In this document: piece by piece, positions 38,801-46,599 of the stretch
Numbering within the stretch: the stretch's first letter is position 1
How the letters are laid out: every line of letters begins with the position of its first letter
Assembly (NCBI GenBank): GCA_013399115.1
Contig: VXAA01001429.1
Coordinates: 485,104 to 549,103 of the forward strand
DNA: 64,000 nt
From: Anseranas semipalmata
Taxonomy: Eukaryota; Chordata; Aves; Anseriformes; Anseranatidae
Direction of reading: 5' to 3'
Notes under the pieces: generated by a model
The model's database searches: none
Seen by the model: only the letters and a program-made list of their open reading frames with translations
What the model was told of the DNA's origin: nothing
Translations under genes and position numbers: made by a program

Positions 38801-41747
38801 AGTGATAAACCATTCCTTGATCAAATTAAAGTCTAAAGAATTAAATTAGATTACAATACTTAAATTGACTATTATCACCATAGGAAGCTGTATACGTTAC
38901 AGCACCTGGCTTCATGCCAATATCCTAAAATAAGGAACCGAAATCAGAGCTGTTTGTATCAGGCAGATTTAATATTTGTTTTCAAGGGCATGCTGAAATA
39001 CTTCTGCATTAATGAACCCTTCTACTAAAGAAGGGCAGGAAGACCAAAACAGTAACAACATAGCTAATAATTCATGAAATAAATTCAAATCAACCCTGAA
39101 GAATAAGAAAAACAAGATCTATGTGTATCTTGTAGCCTACTTTTAAGATGAATTAATTTTTATAGAAACCCATAGAGTTTGGTTCAAATGATTAATTTTA
39201 TTAGTTCAAAAAATAAAAGGAAACTATTGCTCTCAAAACCATTGTTCCTTAACTTTTTGTTAAACTGTTTGGCAAATCTAACATTAATTCTGTTACCCTA
39301 TGGATTTAGCTGAGTTTTGCATAATAAACTGGCAATTCTTGGTTGATTCTTGCTATCATTAACAATTATATAATGGCACCATCAAAAAACTCTATCAAAT
39401 ACAAGCAGGAACTCAAAGAGGTTTGTTTGTCCACACTGCTAAGTAAAGTTGTCCAGTTAATATAATTGCATTGAGATGAGAAAAATCATAAGAAAGAAAA
39501 GGAGGTTCAGTTAAGACCATCTGGGAAACAGTTAATGAAATTTCAGTATCATAAAGGTTACAGGAGTGTGGAAATTACTTGATTGCATTATTTTTAGAAT
39601 GAGCTGCTAATCAATGGCCTATTAAGTTTTACATACTCTTATATTTCTCTTCTTAATCACATAAAGAAAATGTGACCAGCAGGCAACCTTTTAAAAATGT
39701 CTCAAGACCATGAAGAATGAGATACTCCATGACCATAATGAGGTCTCCTTACAGTAAGTATCATATTCTGAACTCAAAGAAGAGCTGTAAAAGTGCCTTA
39801 GTGACCCTGTAAAAATCAGCTATCTTAAGGGTTCTGATTTTGCACTAATTGGTCTTTGTTGAGGTTAAAAAGTATTTAAGCTTGCAAGATAGTGTAATTA
39901 AAATATATATAATTAAATTGTAGCTCTTACATTGTATTGTTTTCTTGACTCTGGTAAAACTCTAAGCAGATGGTGATTCAGGAATTGAGGTTTTGTTTTG
40001 ATATCCCAAATAAATACTTAAAACTTTTGATCCTCTCAATTGTATGGAACATAACTGAATAAAAGTCTGAAAGCTGTAACAAATATAGATACGAAAAGTC
40101 CTACTGATGTGCTGTAAGACCTAGATTTTAACCATTAATTCTGTTTTGAAACTTAGGATCGTAAGTTACTTAAATTTTTTAAGGTATTTCCCTTCTTGTG
40201 ATGTAGAAGGCAGTAAGATGATTTCTTTATTAAAAAAAAAAAAAATTTTGGAAATCTATTAGTCACATCTTGGAAAATTGCCTAAATCCTTTTTGGAAAA
40301 TCCTGAAAAAATGTAGATATCACCAGGAGCAGGTGGTGAGAAACTCAGAATCTATATAGTACATGGCTTTTCTCTCCTCCTCCACAGGCTGAAGCTTCAA
40401 TGGATTTTTTTTTTTTTTTTTTTTAAATCTATGAAAATTTTATCATGGAAAAAATGTTCCTTGTTTCACTGTGGCTTCTTGCAGCGTTCATGGGAGAGAC
40501 TCATTGACACTGACTATTTAGGGATCTCTGTAACCTTCTGACCTCTGATAGATCTCATATTTCAGAGTTACTTCAGAATTACACAGAGCTGCTGGTAGGG
40601 TGTACAGAATAGTGCAGTAATAACAAAAAGGTTAATCTTACTAATGAAGAATGAAAAACATGAATATTTCACATATTGTAAAATACTAAAACTTTACCAC
40701 CATTGTTGGTAAGCTTTAGAAATGGCTATGCTTTTATGCTTCCTAAATCCATTCTGAAAAAGAAAGAAATGAAAGCATTCATAGTTTTCTATCATTTCTT
40801 ATAGATTATCCTTTTCTTATGAAAACCTTTACGTAGAGGGTGTTTTTGGACTAAATATATTATCCTCAACTTCACTGACAGAAGAAATCCTTGGTAACAT
40901 TAGGACCAGAAGGTGCCACACATTGGACCATTTACAGTGGAATTTGTTCATGGGCTTTGTCACTGACAATATGCATGCTGCGAAGCTGCATAATGCCCAC
41001 ACATTTTTCTCCACATTTTTTTCCACGTTAGCTGGATAATTATTCAGGACACAGTTCATAGTTCTAAGCTGCCAGTCAGTGCCCTGAAACATTGCCTTTT
41101 CAGCCTCATGCTGAACAGAGGGTCCTACCCTGCCTTGACAGCTCTGAAATGCCCTGGAAACCTGCTCTTCCAGTGCTCCTCCCCTTCCTTCCTCCGTATC
41201 TTTATGTGATATATCCTGCCAGTTTTGATTGCTCCTGCAGATTCGGCTCCTCTGCAACATTGGAATGACCCTCAGCAACTCTAGCAGCTGTTTCAGGTTG
41301 TAAGATGGTAGCACGAATCTATTAGCTAAATATTACCATATGTGGATGTGATGCCATCTCCTCAGATTTCTATGAGTTTATTGTCAGAGGGCCTGACGCA
41401 ACGTCCCTTAGCAGCCTAATTGCCTACAAGAGACTTTGAATGGAGGCAAACATATTGAAGTTGATCTTCACAGCTTCTGCAGAGTTACCACAAAAAGATT
41501 TCAGTTACTTCCTGTCCTTCAAATCTGCAGTATGACTGACTGTAGTCTGAGAGGAACTACAGTTCCTTACTAGTCTTTACCAAGTATGCATTTTAGCAGC
41601 TTCCTCTTGTAGCTAAGAATATTTATGTATCTAAGAGCGACATTAAAAAAAGCCTTCACTTACTTACATAAGTTTATTGCACACAGGTGGTAAAAAGGCT
41701 GCCTTGTTTTCTTCTATCCATTTTCTGACATTTACCAGAGGCTCCAT
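5994..41747 (-). CDS. HAAO: 3-hydroxyanthranilate 3,4-dioxygenase, whole CDS over ten exons
   Basis: Cytosolic non-haem iron cupin enzyme of the kynurenine pathway. It opens the ring of 3-hydroxyanthranilate with O2 to give 2-amino-3-carboxymuconate semialdehyde, the precursor of quinolinate and NAD. Joined exons (all minus strand): 41747-41668, 37771-37693, 28749-28666, 27004-26898, 23325-23236, 22448-22405, 10136-9991, 8813-8745, 7571-7489, 6072-5994. They sum to 861 nt, giving 286 residues plus TAG, with every junction in phase and every intron GT-AG. Recognised by near-identity to the human protein as I recall it, for example [16 protein letters not shown] and [10 protein letters not shown]. 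Iron ligands His47, Glu53 and His91 and substrate residues Arg43, Arg95 and Glu105 fall at the human numbering. No frameshift or internal stop is visible, so the gene looks intact. The start ATG has a strong Kozak context (ACC ATG G). Confidence 0.97.
6073..7488 (-). other. HAAO intron 9
   Basis: 1,416 bp, GTGAGT...CCAG. It holds one TTTG repeat and nothing else recognised. Confidence 0.93.
6839..6862 (+). repeat. TTTG tetranucleotide repeat
   Basis: T run followed by four TTTG units, in HAAO intron 9. Confidence 0.9.
7489..7571 (-). CDS. HAAO: HAAO exon 9 (residues 234-260 and two bases of Ser261)
   Basis: Acceptor TTTCCCTTCAG|G. It encodes [19 protein letters not shown] followed by SLLVRAQS, matching human LEGSSVVTMGG and the DDSLLVLAGTS strand. 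The donor is GTGAGT. The C-terminal cupin half has no metal-binding residues in vertebrate enzymes, and none is seen here. Confidence 0.95.
7572..8744 (-). other. HAAO intron 8
   Basis: 1,173 bp, GTATGT...TTCAG. No feature seen. Confidence 0.93.
8745..8813 (-). CDS. HAAO: HAAO exon 8 (residues 211-233)
   Basis: 69 nt, phase 0 on both sides. It encodes [19 protein letters not shown] and then IWQL (human VIAYGQGSSEG and VWLWQL). The acceptor is unusual: AAG preceded directly by 41 uninterrupted T on the coding strand (41 A at 8817-8857 on the given strand). The donor is GTATGT. Confidence 0.94.
8814..9990 (-). other. HAAO intron 7
   Basis: 1,177 bp, GTAGGA...AAG. Its 3' end is the T41 tract. 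Confidence 0.93.
8817..8857 (+). repeat. 41-base A homopolymer
   Basis: Longest mononucleotide run in the window, in HAAO intron 7. On the gene strand it is T41 ending three bases before exon 8, so it is the polypyrimidine tract of that acceptor. Confidence 0.97.
9991..10136 (-). CDS. HAAO: HAAO exon 7 (Asp162 to Glu210)
   Basis: 146 nt. The acceptor is CGTGTTTACAG|AT. It encodes [19 protein letters not shown], then [13 protein letters not shown], then [13 protein letters not shown]. It aligns with the human stretch beginning DQLLKEPPFPL. The donor is GTAGGA. The ORF runs on into the intron, so its last third is not protein. Confidence 0.96.
12174..12325 (+). repeat. compound TA/CA/TG microsatellite
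   Basis: Alternating TA and CA blocks and then a clean TG run of about 12 units at 12288-12312, in HAAO intron 6. Confidence 0.95.
15566..15710 (+). repeat. MIR-like ancient SINE remnant
   Basis: The pattern of the MIR core and tail (GACTGTGGGCATTTCATTAA, a pyrimidine-rich middle, then TTTGTGAGATAAGGCTTTGTA) is recognisable but very diverged. Lies in HAAO intron 6. Confidence 0.45.
18573..19238 (+). repeat. purine-rich (GA) low-complexity tract with 106-bp tandem duplication
   Basis: About 660 bp of almost pure A and G built from GAAA, GGGA and GAGA words, inside HAAO intron 6. From about 18963 to 19182 the sequence repeats itself with a period of 106 bp. For example GATAGGAAGAGAGGAATAG occurs at about 18998 and again at 19104. 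The gene strand is the pyrimidine strand. Confidence 0.95.
19239..19271 (+). repeat. G-run with one undetermined base
   Basis: N at 19239, 21 G at 19240-19260, then GA and nine more G to 19271. It directly joins the purine tract. Run length is likely unreliable and the tract may form G-quadruplexes. Confidence 0.9.
19380..19425 (+). repeat. TTTG/TTGC tetranucleotide repeat
   Basis: TTTG units passing into TTGC and TTTG variants, in HAAO intron 6, shortly after the G-run. Confidence 0.9.
19757..19786 (+). repeat. TTG trinucleotide repeat
   Basis: About eight TTG units ending in a T run, in HAAO intron 6. Confidence 0.9.
20249..20290. other. assembly gap (42 N)
   Basis: 42 consecutive N preceded by eight C and followed by AGAGAGAAAAAAGG. 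The flanks suggest a C-rich/purine simple repeat broke the assembly. Lies in HAAO intron 6. Confidence 0.99.
22405..22448 (-). CDS. HAAO: HAAO exon 6, 44-nt micro-exon (Glu147 to Pro161)
   Basis: The acceptor is TTATTATTTCAG|G and the donor is GTAATG. It encodes [14 protein letters not shown], flanked by split codons for Glu147 and Asp162. The human equivalent is FFSSEQYRTGKPIP. It is far too short for ORF detection and was found by its motif and exact phase. Confidence 0.94.
22449..23235 (-). other. HAAO intron 5
   Basis: 787 bp, GTAAGC...TTCAG. No feature seen beyond a short T run. Confidence 0.93.
23236..23325 (-). CDS. HAAO: HAAO exon 5 (Arg117 to Gln146 and two bases of Glu147)
   Basis: The acceptor is TTTGTCAG|A, where the A completes Arg117 (AG|A). 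It encodes [19 protein letters not shown] and [10 protein letters not shown], close to human YYVGDTMDVLFEKWFYCKD. The donor is GTAAGC. This is the link from the metal-binding cupin half to the C-terminal half. Confidence 0.95.
23326..26897 (-). other. HAAO intron 4
   Basis: 3,572 bp, GTGAAG...GTCAG. It contains the CR1 copy at 24060-24804 and an A run near 23951. Confidence 0.93.
24060..24804 (+). mobile_element. CR1 LINE, 3' part of ORF2 and 3' tail
   Basis: Lies in HAAO intron 4, antisense to the gene. It encodes the familiar end of the CR1 reverse transcriptase ORF ([33 protein letters not shown]) and ends in the CR1 tail with GGTTGGAACCAGGTGATC and ATTCTATGATTCTA. A single N at 24350 interrupts it. 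The sequence jumps there from VDEKLDMRQ to PEEGHKDD, skipping a piece of about 200 bp that CR1 normally has between these points. A short duplication (CACCCTCAGCAAGT, twice) marks its 5' end. 5'-truncated and inactive. Confidence 0.93.
26898..27004 (-). CDS. HAAO: HAAO exon 4 (residues 82-116 and two bases of Arg117)
   Basis: Acceptor ...TGAACAG|ATG. It encodes [19 protein letters not shown] and [16 protein letters not shown]. It contains the third iron ligand His91 and the substrate residues Arg95 and Glu105, inside the most conserved stretch of the family. The donor is GTGAAG. The ATG that opens the exon is internal Met82, not a start. Confidence 0.96.
27005..28665 (-). other. HAAO intron 3
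   Basis: 1,661 bp, GTAAAA...ACAG. One MIR-like remnant. Confidence 0.93.
27625..27725 (+). repeat. MIR-like ancient SINE remnant
   Basis: GCTGAGTTTGGGCAAGTCAT followed by a CTCTGTCTGCAAGGTAGAGCTAATGATAG-type stretch resembles the MIR core. Lies in HAAO intron 3. Confidence 0.4.
28666..28749 (-). CDS. HAAO: HAAO exon 3 (residues 54-81)
   Basis: 84 nt, phase 0 at both ends, acceptor TTCCTTCAG. It encodes [18 protein letters not shown] and then [10 protein letters not shown], matching human VFYQLEGDM and the strand that follows. The donor GTAAAA is weak at +5. No ORF of reportable length covers this exon. Confidence 0.95.
31121..31148 (+). repeat. GT microsatellite
   Basis: Eight GT units, a CA break and a short second GT block, in HAAO intron 2. 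Confidence 0.95.
35152..35246 (+). mobile_element. CR1 3' tail fragment
   Basis: About 95 bp resembling the last part of the copy at 24060 (GGGGGGTTGGAACCAGGTGA, then GTGATTCTATGATA). Lies in HAAO intron 2, antisense to the gene. Older or more diverged than the 24060 copy. Confidence 0.85.
36540..37227 (-). mobile_element. CR1 LINE, 5'-truncated 3' end
   Basis: Lies in HAAO intron 2, in the same orientation as the gene. Read on the minus strand it runs from the CR1 ORF2 C-terminal region ([33 protein letters not shown]) to the tail with CCTTCCAACTCGGGCTATCC and ATGATTCTG. Frame breaks show it is dead. Its tail differs from the copy at 24060 and matches the one at 55797, so it belongs to another subfamily. 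Confidence 0.93.
37693..37771 (-). CDS. HAAO: HAAO exon 2 (residues 27-53)
   Basis: Acceptor ...TTTTCTAG|G. The first base completes Met27. The exon encodes [16 protein letters not shown] followed by [10 protein letters not shown]. It carries substrate-binding Arg43, iron ligand His47 and, as its last codon, iron ligand Glu53. The donor is GTAACC, with C instead of the usual G at +5. Reading through the donor stays open for twelve codons and then stops, which is why the ORF at this place ends in unrelated residues. Confidence 0.96.
37819..37856 (+). repeat. T-rich (TTTTA) tract upstream of HAAO exon 2
   Basis: T runs broken by single A, on the given strand, about 50 bp upstream of exon 2. 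On the gene strand it is A-rich, so it is not the acceptor's pyrimidine tract. Confidence 0.85.
37935..38070 (+). repeat. MIR-like ancient SINE remnant next to HAAO exon 2
   Basis: TCTGTCACTGGCCTGC, then GTTCCTCCAGCTATGAAAAG, then GAGCTTTGAACTGTAAAG follow the order of a MIR element. It lies about 165 bp upstream of exon 2 in intron 1. Confidence 0.4.
41668..41747 (-). CDS. HAAO: HAAO exon 1, coding part (residues 1-26 and two bases of Met27)
   Basis: Starts [15 protein letters not shown] and ends CNKL plus AT of the next codon. This aligns with the human N-terminus (human: MERRLGVRAWVKENR). The donor is the strong GTAAGT. The ATG sits in ACCATGG, and no better upstream in-frame start extends the homology. 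The 5'UTR lies above 41747; its end cannot be placed from sequence. Confidence 0.95.
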
Positions 41748-41845
41748 GGTCCACCAGCTATGAAACTTTTGACGAAGATGTTAAAGTTTGCATAATGCTT
41801 GTTCCGTGAGCAAACTGCGTGTGACTCCATCCCCACAGCTCAGGG

Positions 41846-41850
41846 ATTGG
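41846..41850 (-). promoter_or_regulatory. CCAAT box candidate of the HAAO promoter
   Basis: CCAAT on the gene strand, about 100 bp upstream of the start codon. No convincing TATA box and no CpG island is seen at this promoter. An octamer-like ATGCAAAC lies at 41786-41793 on the gene strand. Short motifs such as these occur by chance. Confidence 0.3.
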
Positions 41851-41878
41851 TTGGTAGAAGAGGTGTCTTCAGGCTTGA

Positions 41879-41891
41879 GTGTCAAAGGGGA
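41879..41891 (+). promoter_or_regulatory. DR1-like nuclear receptor site upstream of HAAO
   Basis: GTGTCA-A-AGGGGA is two imperfect half-sites with a one-base spacer, about 135 bp before the HAAO ATG. DR1 elements bind HNF4A/RXR-type receptors, and HAAO is mainly a liver and kidney gene. The match is imperfect and the function is inferred only. Confidence 0.25.
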
Positions 41892-41899
41892 CAGGTCCA

Positions 41900-44800
41900 T
41901 CAGCCAAAGGTTACTTCGTAAAGAGTGCTAGCGCTCCAGCAGCTTAGCTAATAATTGACGGCTGTTTTTAAAAATTTCTTTTCATCTGGGACTCATTCTG
42001 CCCACAGGAGGTTGCTTAATTCCCTTTACTGCATCATCTGCAGTGTGTATGTTACCTCTCTACAGAAACTGCCTCATTACATAGAGTTATGAAAACTTGG
42101 GTGTGCGCACCCTTTAATATAGAAATAGCAGGTTTCAAAGCTGAATGCAAGTTGAGAGCTGTTGCTCAAAGTTTAGTTACATGTATATATATAAAATACA
42201 TATAAGATGTATTTTGATACATACTTAAATATCTATGTGTTTCGGGCATGATAATAGCCCTATTTCTTTTTTCCACCTCCCCTCAAGCTTCTTAGGCTGA
42301 ATGATTGGGGGTGTGATTGAAAATACCAGGAACTACTTCTGCCAAATAACAAAAATAAAGACGTCTCTTGCATTAGTAAGACCAAAAGCAGCTGTTCATA
42401 AATGCTCATTTTAATTTGTCCCACTCTTTGCCAGGGTTGTGGCAGGCCTTGCTGGAGAGCTGAATGCCATTCTGTGATGCCCTTCGGGAAAATGAACATG
42501 CTGTCATCAAATTAGCAGGCAAACAAGAAATGGAGAATTATCAGGCATTCCTGGTCTGTATTAGTCTTTATTCCTTCACTAGTTTCTTTTCCACGTCTAT
42601 GTAGTTCCTACCAGATTGATCACCGTTCTCCGCTCCACCCCCACTTTTAATAACCAAATGTATAAACGTTTCTTTTCAAACTTGGCATACATGAAATGGG
42701 TGGTTGACAAAAAAAAAAAAAAAGTCATTACAAAATGTCAGAGCTTTTCAATTGCTCTTGAGATAGCTTAGTCTTCCAACTACATCTATACTGTGCTTAG
42801 TGTGTCAGTGTGCATGGGTATAAGGGTATAATATGATTTGTTTCAAAGTGAGCTTATATCCCCCGTGACTTGTACATATGGGCTGTGCAGCTTCTGGATC
42901 GATGAGTCAGGATGCTGGAACAGTACAAACTGGGGCGTTCTTTAGCTTATACCATTATAATATTCCTATGGAAAAAAAAAAAAAAGCAATGGAGTGTGAG
43001 TTGAAACTAATACTGTACTCTTATTTCAGTAAGTGTGAGGGTGACTCTCTGCTTTACCTTCATCTCTACTACTTCCTCGCAATTTAATTTAAACTACTTA
43101 CATAATCGATCCAAAAAACTCCATTTATTTTGGGATACAAAGATCCACACGGGGATTACAGTTCTGCTATATTAGTACAATCACAATGGTATTGGCAATA
43201 CTTTCCTCTGAAATAAGCCCAAAGTACATATTATTTCACTCAATTATACATAATAATAAAAAAGTAACATTATTTATTTAGCACATGAAATTTCTACCAT
43301 CAGAATGACTGTGGTGAGACACCACTGCATAGCAAAGTCATTAGGCCTGGTTTTGGACCTACAGACAGGAACATTTTGGTGCTTTTTGTACTGTAGGCTG
43401 CTGGCACGCTATTTAGCTGTGAAGGAAAGCAATCTTCCATTTAAAATGCACTTTCACTGAGAGGATTGTGACCCAGCCAGAACTGAAGACTCTTTTAATG
43501 ACAATGGTTTTGTAAAGCTCTACCTCATCATTAGTAACAGGTATTGAAGAGCAGGACTCCATTTGTCAGGCTTGAAAACCAAGAGATTGTCCAAATTCAC
43601 AGCAGGAAAAAACCACAGATCCTGGACTTGATAGAGCTGATATTAATGTGCAAGTTTTAACTGTGGGGTTATCCTGTCTCAACCCCCTGCTCTCATCCCT
43701 AGTCCCTGCTTTTTTTCCCACCAGGCAGAATACAAGGTACTATTACCTGCAGAGAAAACTATCTCAGTCACAGGCTGATAAATCCATTTTATGGATGGAG
43801 TGAGGCATGGAAAAAAACAACTAGATAGAACCACTCAGGGAGGACACCAATGAAGTTCACTTATAAAATTCACCATTACTGGGAAGCTGAGGCTACTGTC
43901 ACAGAGTAGTACTTTCTGCAACCTTCTGAGATCAGTACATTTTGAAAAAGCCATTTAATGGGCTCTCCATGTGTGCAGCAGGTATAAGGGAACATTGCTT
44001 TTTTTGAAGAGGGATAAGAAATGGTCTGTGCAGCCTGGAAGTAGTGGGCCATGAAACCCTATTTCTGTGAAGCGTATTGGAGGGGCAAAGACAAGAATGA
44101 GTGCTGCAGTCTCTCTGAGCTTCAAATAAGTACATACACCTTGTGACCTGACGGGGAACCTGTATTTTTCATGCTAGCCTGCTTTGCAGTGGCCCTTCAC
44201 ATCCATCAAAGTCTGTTCCAGAAGCTCAGATTGCCACATCTGCTTTCCGCTCAGATCCTTCCCTGAGGTAGGGGAGGCAAAGGCTCTAGGTTTGTCAGCT
44301 TTTGCTGACAGAGAAGCACAAGACTACTGAAGCACAAAACTGCTCCACAAAAATAAGTGTTGTGGGTTCAGGGAAAATTATTAGTGGAAAAAAACACCTG
44401 AACACGCTTCCTTTTTATTTTTATTTTTATTTTTAGACCAATTTTGTGCTTGTTTTGTTATAAAACATTCTTAGAAAACAAATATAAATGAAGTACTTAT
44501 TTTTTTTAAAAATGAAAACATTATTTATATAATTATTTATATTAAAAATGCATAATTGGTGGAAATAAAAATTCAGGTCGGTAGCAAACCTACTACATGA
44601 GTATAGTTATGTTCCCACCTACAGGCTAATTTACGTGGCCAAGTTTTCACTCTTCTATTCATAAACATACTATCAATGGCCTCAGCTTTGGTGGGGACAA
44701 ATGTAAGAGACAAGTGGATCACATAGCACAGTAGAAGAGTTAAAGATCCCACAAAATCTACTAGGATCTGTACTATTGACATCACTATTATGAGAAGGCT

Positions 44801-46180
44801 GATTAAAATACAACAGCAGTGATTATCATTTATATAAATATCAAAAGCACATTCACTGAGTCCTCCTCCCTCTTGCCTGACTCTAAGGCTGAAGCTGCAA
44901 TAAAGAACTTGTCTGTATGTTCATAGCTTCAGCTTTGATTCTTCCTGACAATTTTTTATTTGCCAAAAAAGCACCTGTTTGGATGAGATTATATTCACAG
45001 CAATCTTTGCACAGCATAGTATATTTATTTGCTAGTGTAGTGATGCACTGGTAAGGATAATGAAGGCAGCTGCAGTTTTCTGGTATGCCAGCTAAACCTA
45101 TGCGATGATGTAAAATTGCTCTAAGAAATGAAGTGACAGCAGTTTTCTCTCTGTAGTCACCTTCATCAAGGGTCAGCTACAGCAAATGTTACTTCACCTG
45201 TCAATGGTACATACTACTGAACCATATTCTAAGTAGTGCCCACAGTCATAGTACCAGCAGCAAGACAGCTGTCTTGACAAGTGAGAAGCTTCCTATCTCC
45301 ACCCAGAACAGTCTCAAAAGGTTTCAGCTCACTTATGAATCAGAGGTAGAGGGAGGAGGTAATGAAGTCGCACACAGCTGCCACCCAATCTTGGCAATCA
45401 TTGCTATCTAGTTAACACTGGCCGAGTACCTGTCCCCTGCTGCTGGGCCATTAATATTTCAGTTTAGAGGCCACGGAAATCCAAGCGCCGTGTGGCACTG
45501 TAGAATCACCCACTCTGTAATGACAGCTCCAGAGCTTGTTGCTTTGCCCACAATAAAGATGTGGAAAGCAGAATGCTTTCTGGTAATTATGTCAGTAACC
45601 CAGCAGAGCTGTCTCAGTTCCAGGAAAGTAAATATGGTGACAGTGCTTAATGATGGCAGGAAAAATAGAAAGGGTACGTCCTTGTCTCAACTGTGTAACA
45701 GTACTTGAACATTACGCGGGTTTAAATGTCTGCTGATGCCAATTCTGTTCACCATCTTCCTGCCACTCAGAGATAATGGCAGTGACAGAGCTGACTGCAG
45801 AGTAAATACACGTTGGCAGCATACTTATCAACATACACACGCATAAGGCTGTGTTTTTTCTTAATAACTGTTTCTCAGCAAGTAATACATCATATGTATA
45901 CATTGTGTTGTATGTTTAAGTAATGGTTGTCTTTTACATCTATTCAACATTTTCATAGAGTACCTGGTTCCATCCTTGAATGTTAGCAAACAGCGAGCCA
46001 AACCCCTGAAACGGGCAGTTTAGAAGCTGTGTATCTGGTGTATTACAGATGCTCTGTGCTGTACTTGGGCTACAGTAAATGTACAGCACGATCCCAGTGA
46101 ACAGGTAAAGCAAGCCCCGGTACTTGTGGTTACTGCTACTGAACAGACATCACTTCACCCTATCCCTTTTAAGCGGTGCA
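41900..46180. other. upstream flank of HAAO, no gene seen
   Basis: AT-rich sequence between the HAAO promoter and the CpG island. Short ORFs only, none with homology I recognise. A-runs near 42710 and 42971. Confidence 0.6.
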
Positions 46181-46189
46181 GCTCGGTTT

Positions 46190-46475
46190 GCAAGTTTCGG
46201 GGCACCCGGGCCCTGTCACGGTGCCGGCACCCAGGAGGCTGCCCCGCGCCCGGCCCGGCCCGCGGCGGTGAGGCTCCGCCCGCGCCGCGGAGGGGCCGGG
46301 CTCTNCGCGCCGCCGGCAGCAGCCGGGAACGACGGGGGCGCGGCACCGGTTGGGAGCCGGGGCACGGCGAGGCCGCTACACGGCGAGGCCGCTACACGGC
46401 GGGCGTCCCGCCGCCCTTCCCCCGCCCGCGCCCGGCGAGCGCTTGATAAAGCGTTCGGGAGGAGTTGGTGTCAGG
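46190..46475. promoter_or_regulatory. short CpG island immediately upstream of the tRNA-Ile gene
   Basis: About 285 bp very rich in G, C and CpG, in sharp contrast to the AT-rich surroundings, ending at the tRNA start. It holds a single undetermined base at 46305. It may simply be the open, unmethylated domain of the tRNA gene. It could also be a Pol II promoter, but no coding exon is visible on either side. Confidence 0.7.
46363..46403 (+). repeat. 16-bp tandem repeat in the CpG island
   Basis: The unit CACGGCGAGGCCGCTA occurs twice (46363-46378, 46379-46394) and a third copy begins before diverging. It is about 75 bp before the tRNA gene. Confidence 0.85.
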
Positions 46476-46570
46476 GCTCCAGTGGCGCAATCGGTTAGCG
46501 CGCGGTACTTATACAGCAGTACTAAAGCCGAGCAATGCCGAGGTTGTGAGTTCGAGCCTCACCTGGAGCA
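46476..46570 (+). tRNA. tRNA-Ile (anticodon UAU) with a 21-nt intron
   Basis: A full cloverleaf can be drawn. Acceptor stem GCTCCAG/CTGGAGC, D stem GCGC/GCGC, anticodon stem CGGTA/TGCCG (one G-T pair), T stem GTGAG/CTCAC with loop TTCGAGC, and discriminator A at 46570. Anticodon TAT is at 46510-46512. The intron at 46514-46534 follows base 37, the canonical place, leaving a 74-nt mature tRNA. The internal promoter A box (46483-46494) and B box (around 46549-46559) are intact. This minor isoleucine tRNA reads AUA codons, and its genes usually carry introns in vertebrates. No pseudogene signs. Confidence 0.97.
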
Positions 46571-46576
46571 CACAGC

Positions 46577-46581
46577 TTTTT
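46577..46581 (+). terminator. RNA polymerase III terminator of the tRNA gene
   Basis: A run of five T begins seven bases after the tRNA 3' end. A longer T run at about 46598-46604 would act as a backup. Confidence 0.85.
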
Positions 46582-46599
46582 GGGAAGGAAGAAGGGTTT

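Larger units (their letters stand above)
37772..41667 (-). other. HAAO intron 1
   Basis: 3,896 bp, GTAAGT...CTAG. It holds a MIR-like remnant, A and T homopolymers near 38440 and 40408, and an unassigned 161-codon open frame on the gene strand at 40829-41314. Confidence 0.93.
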
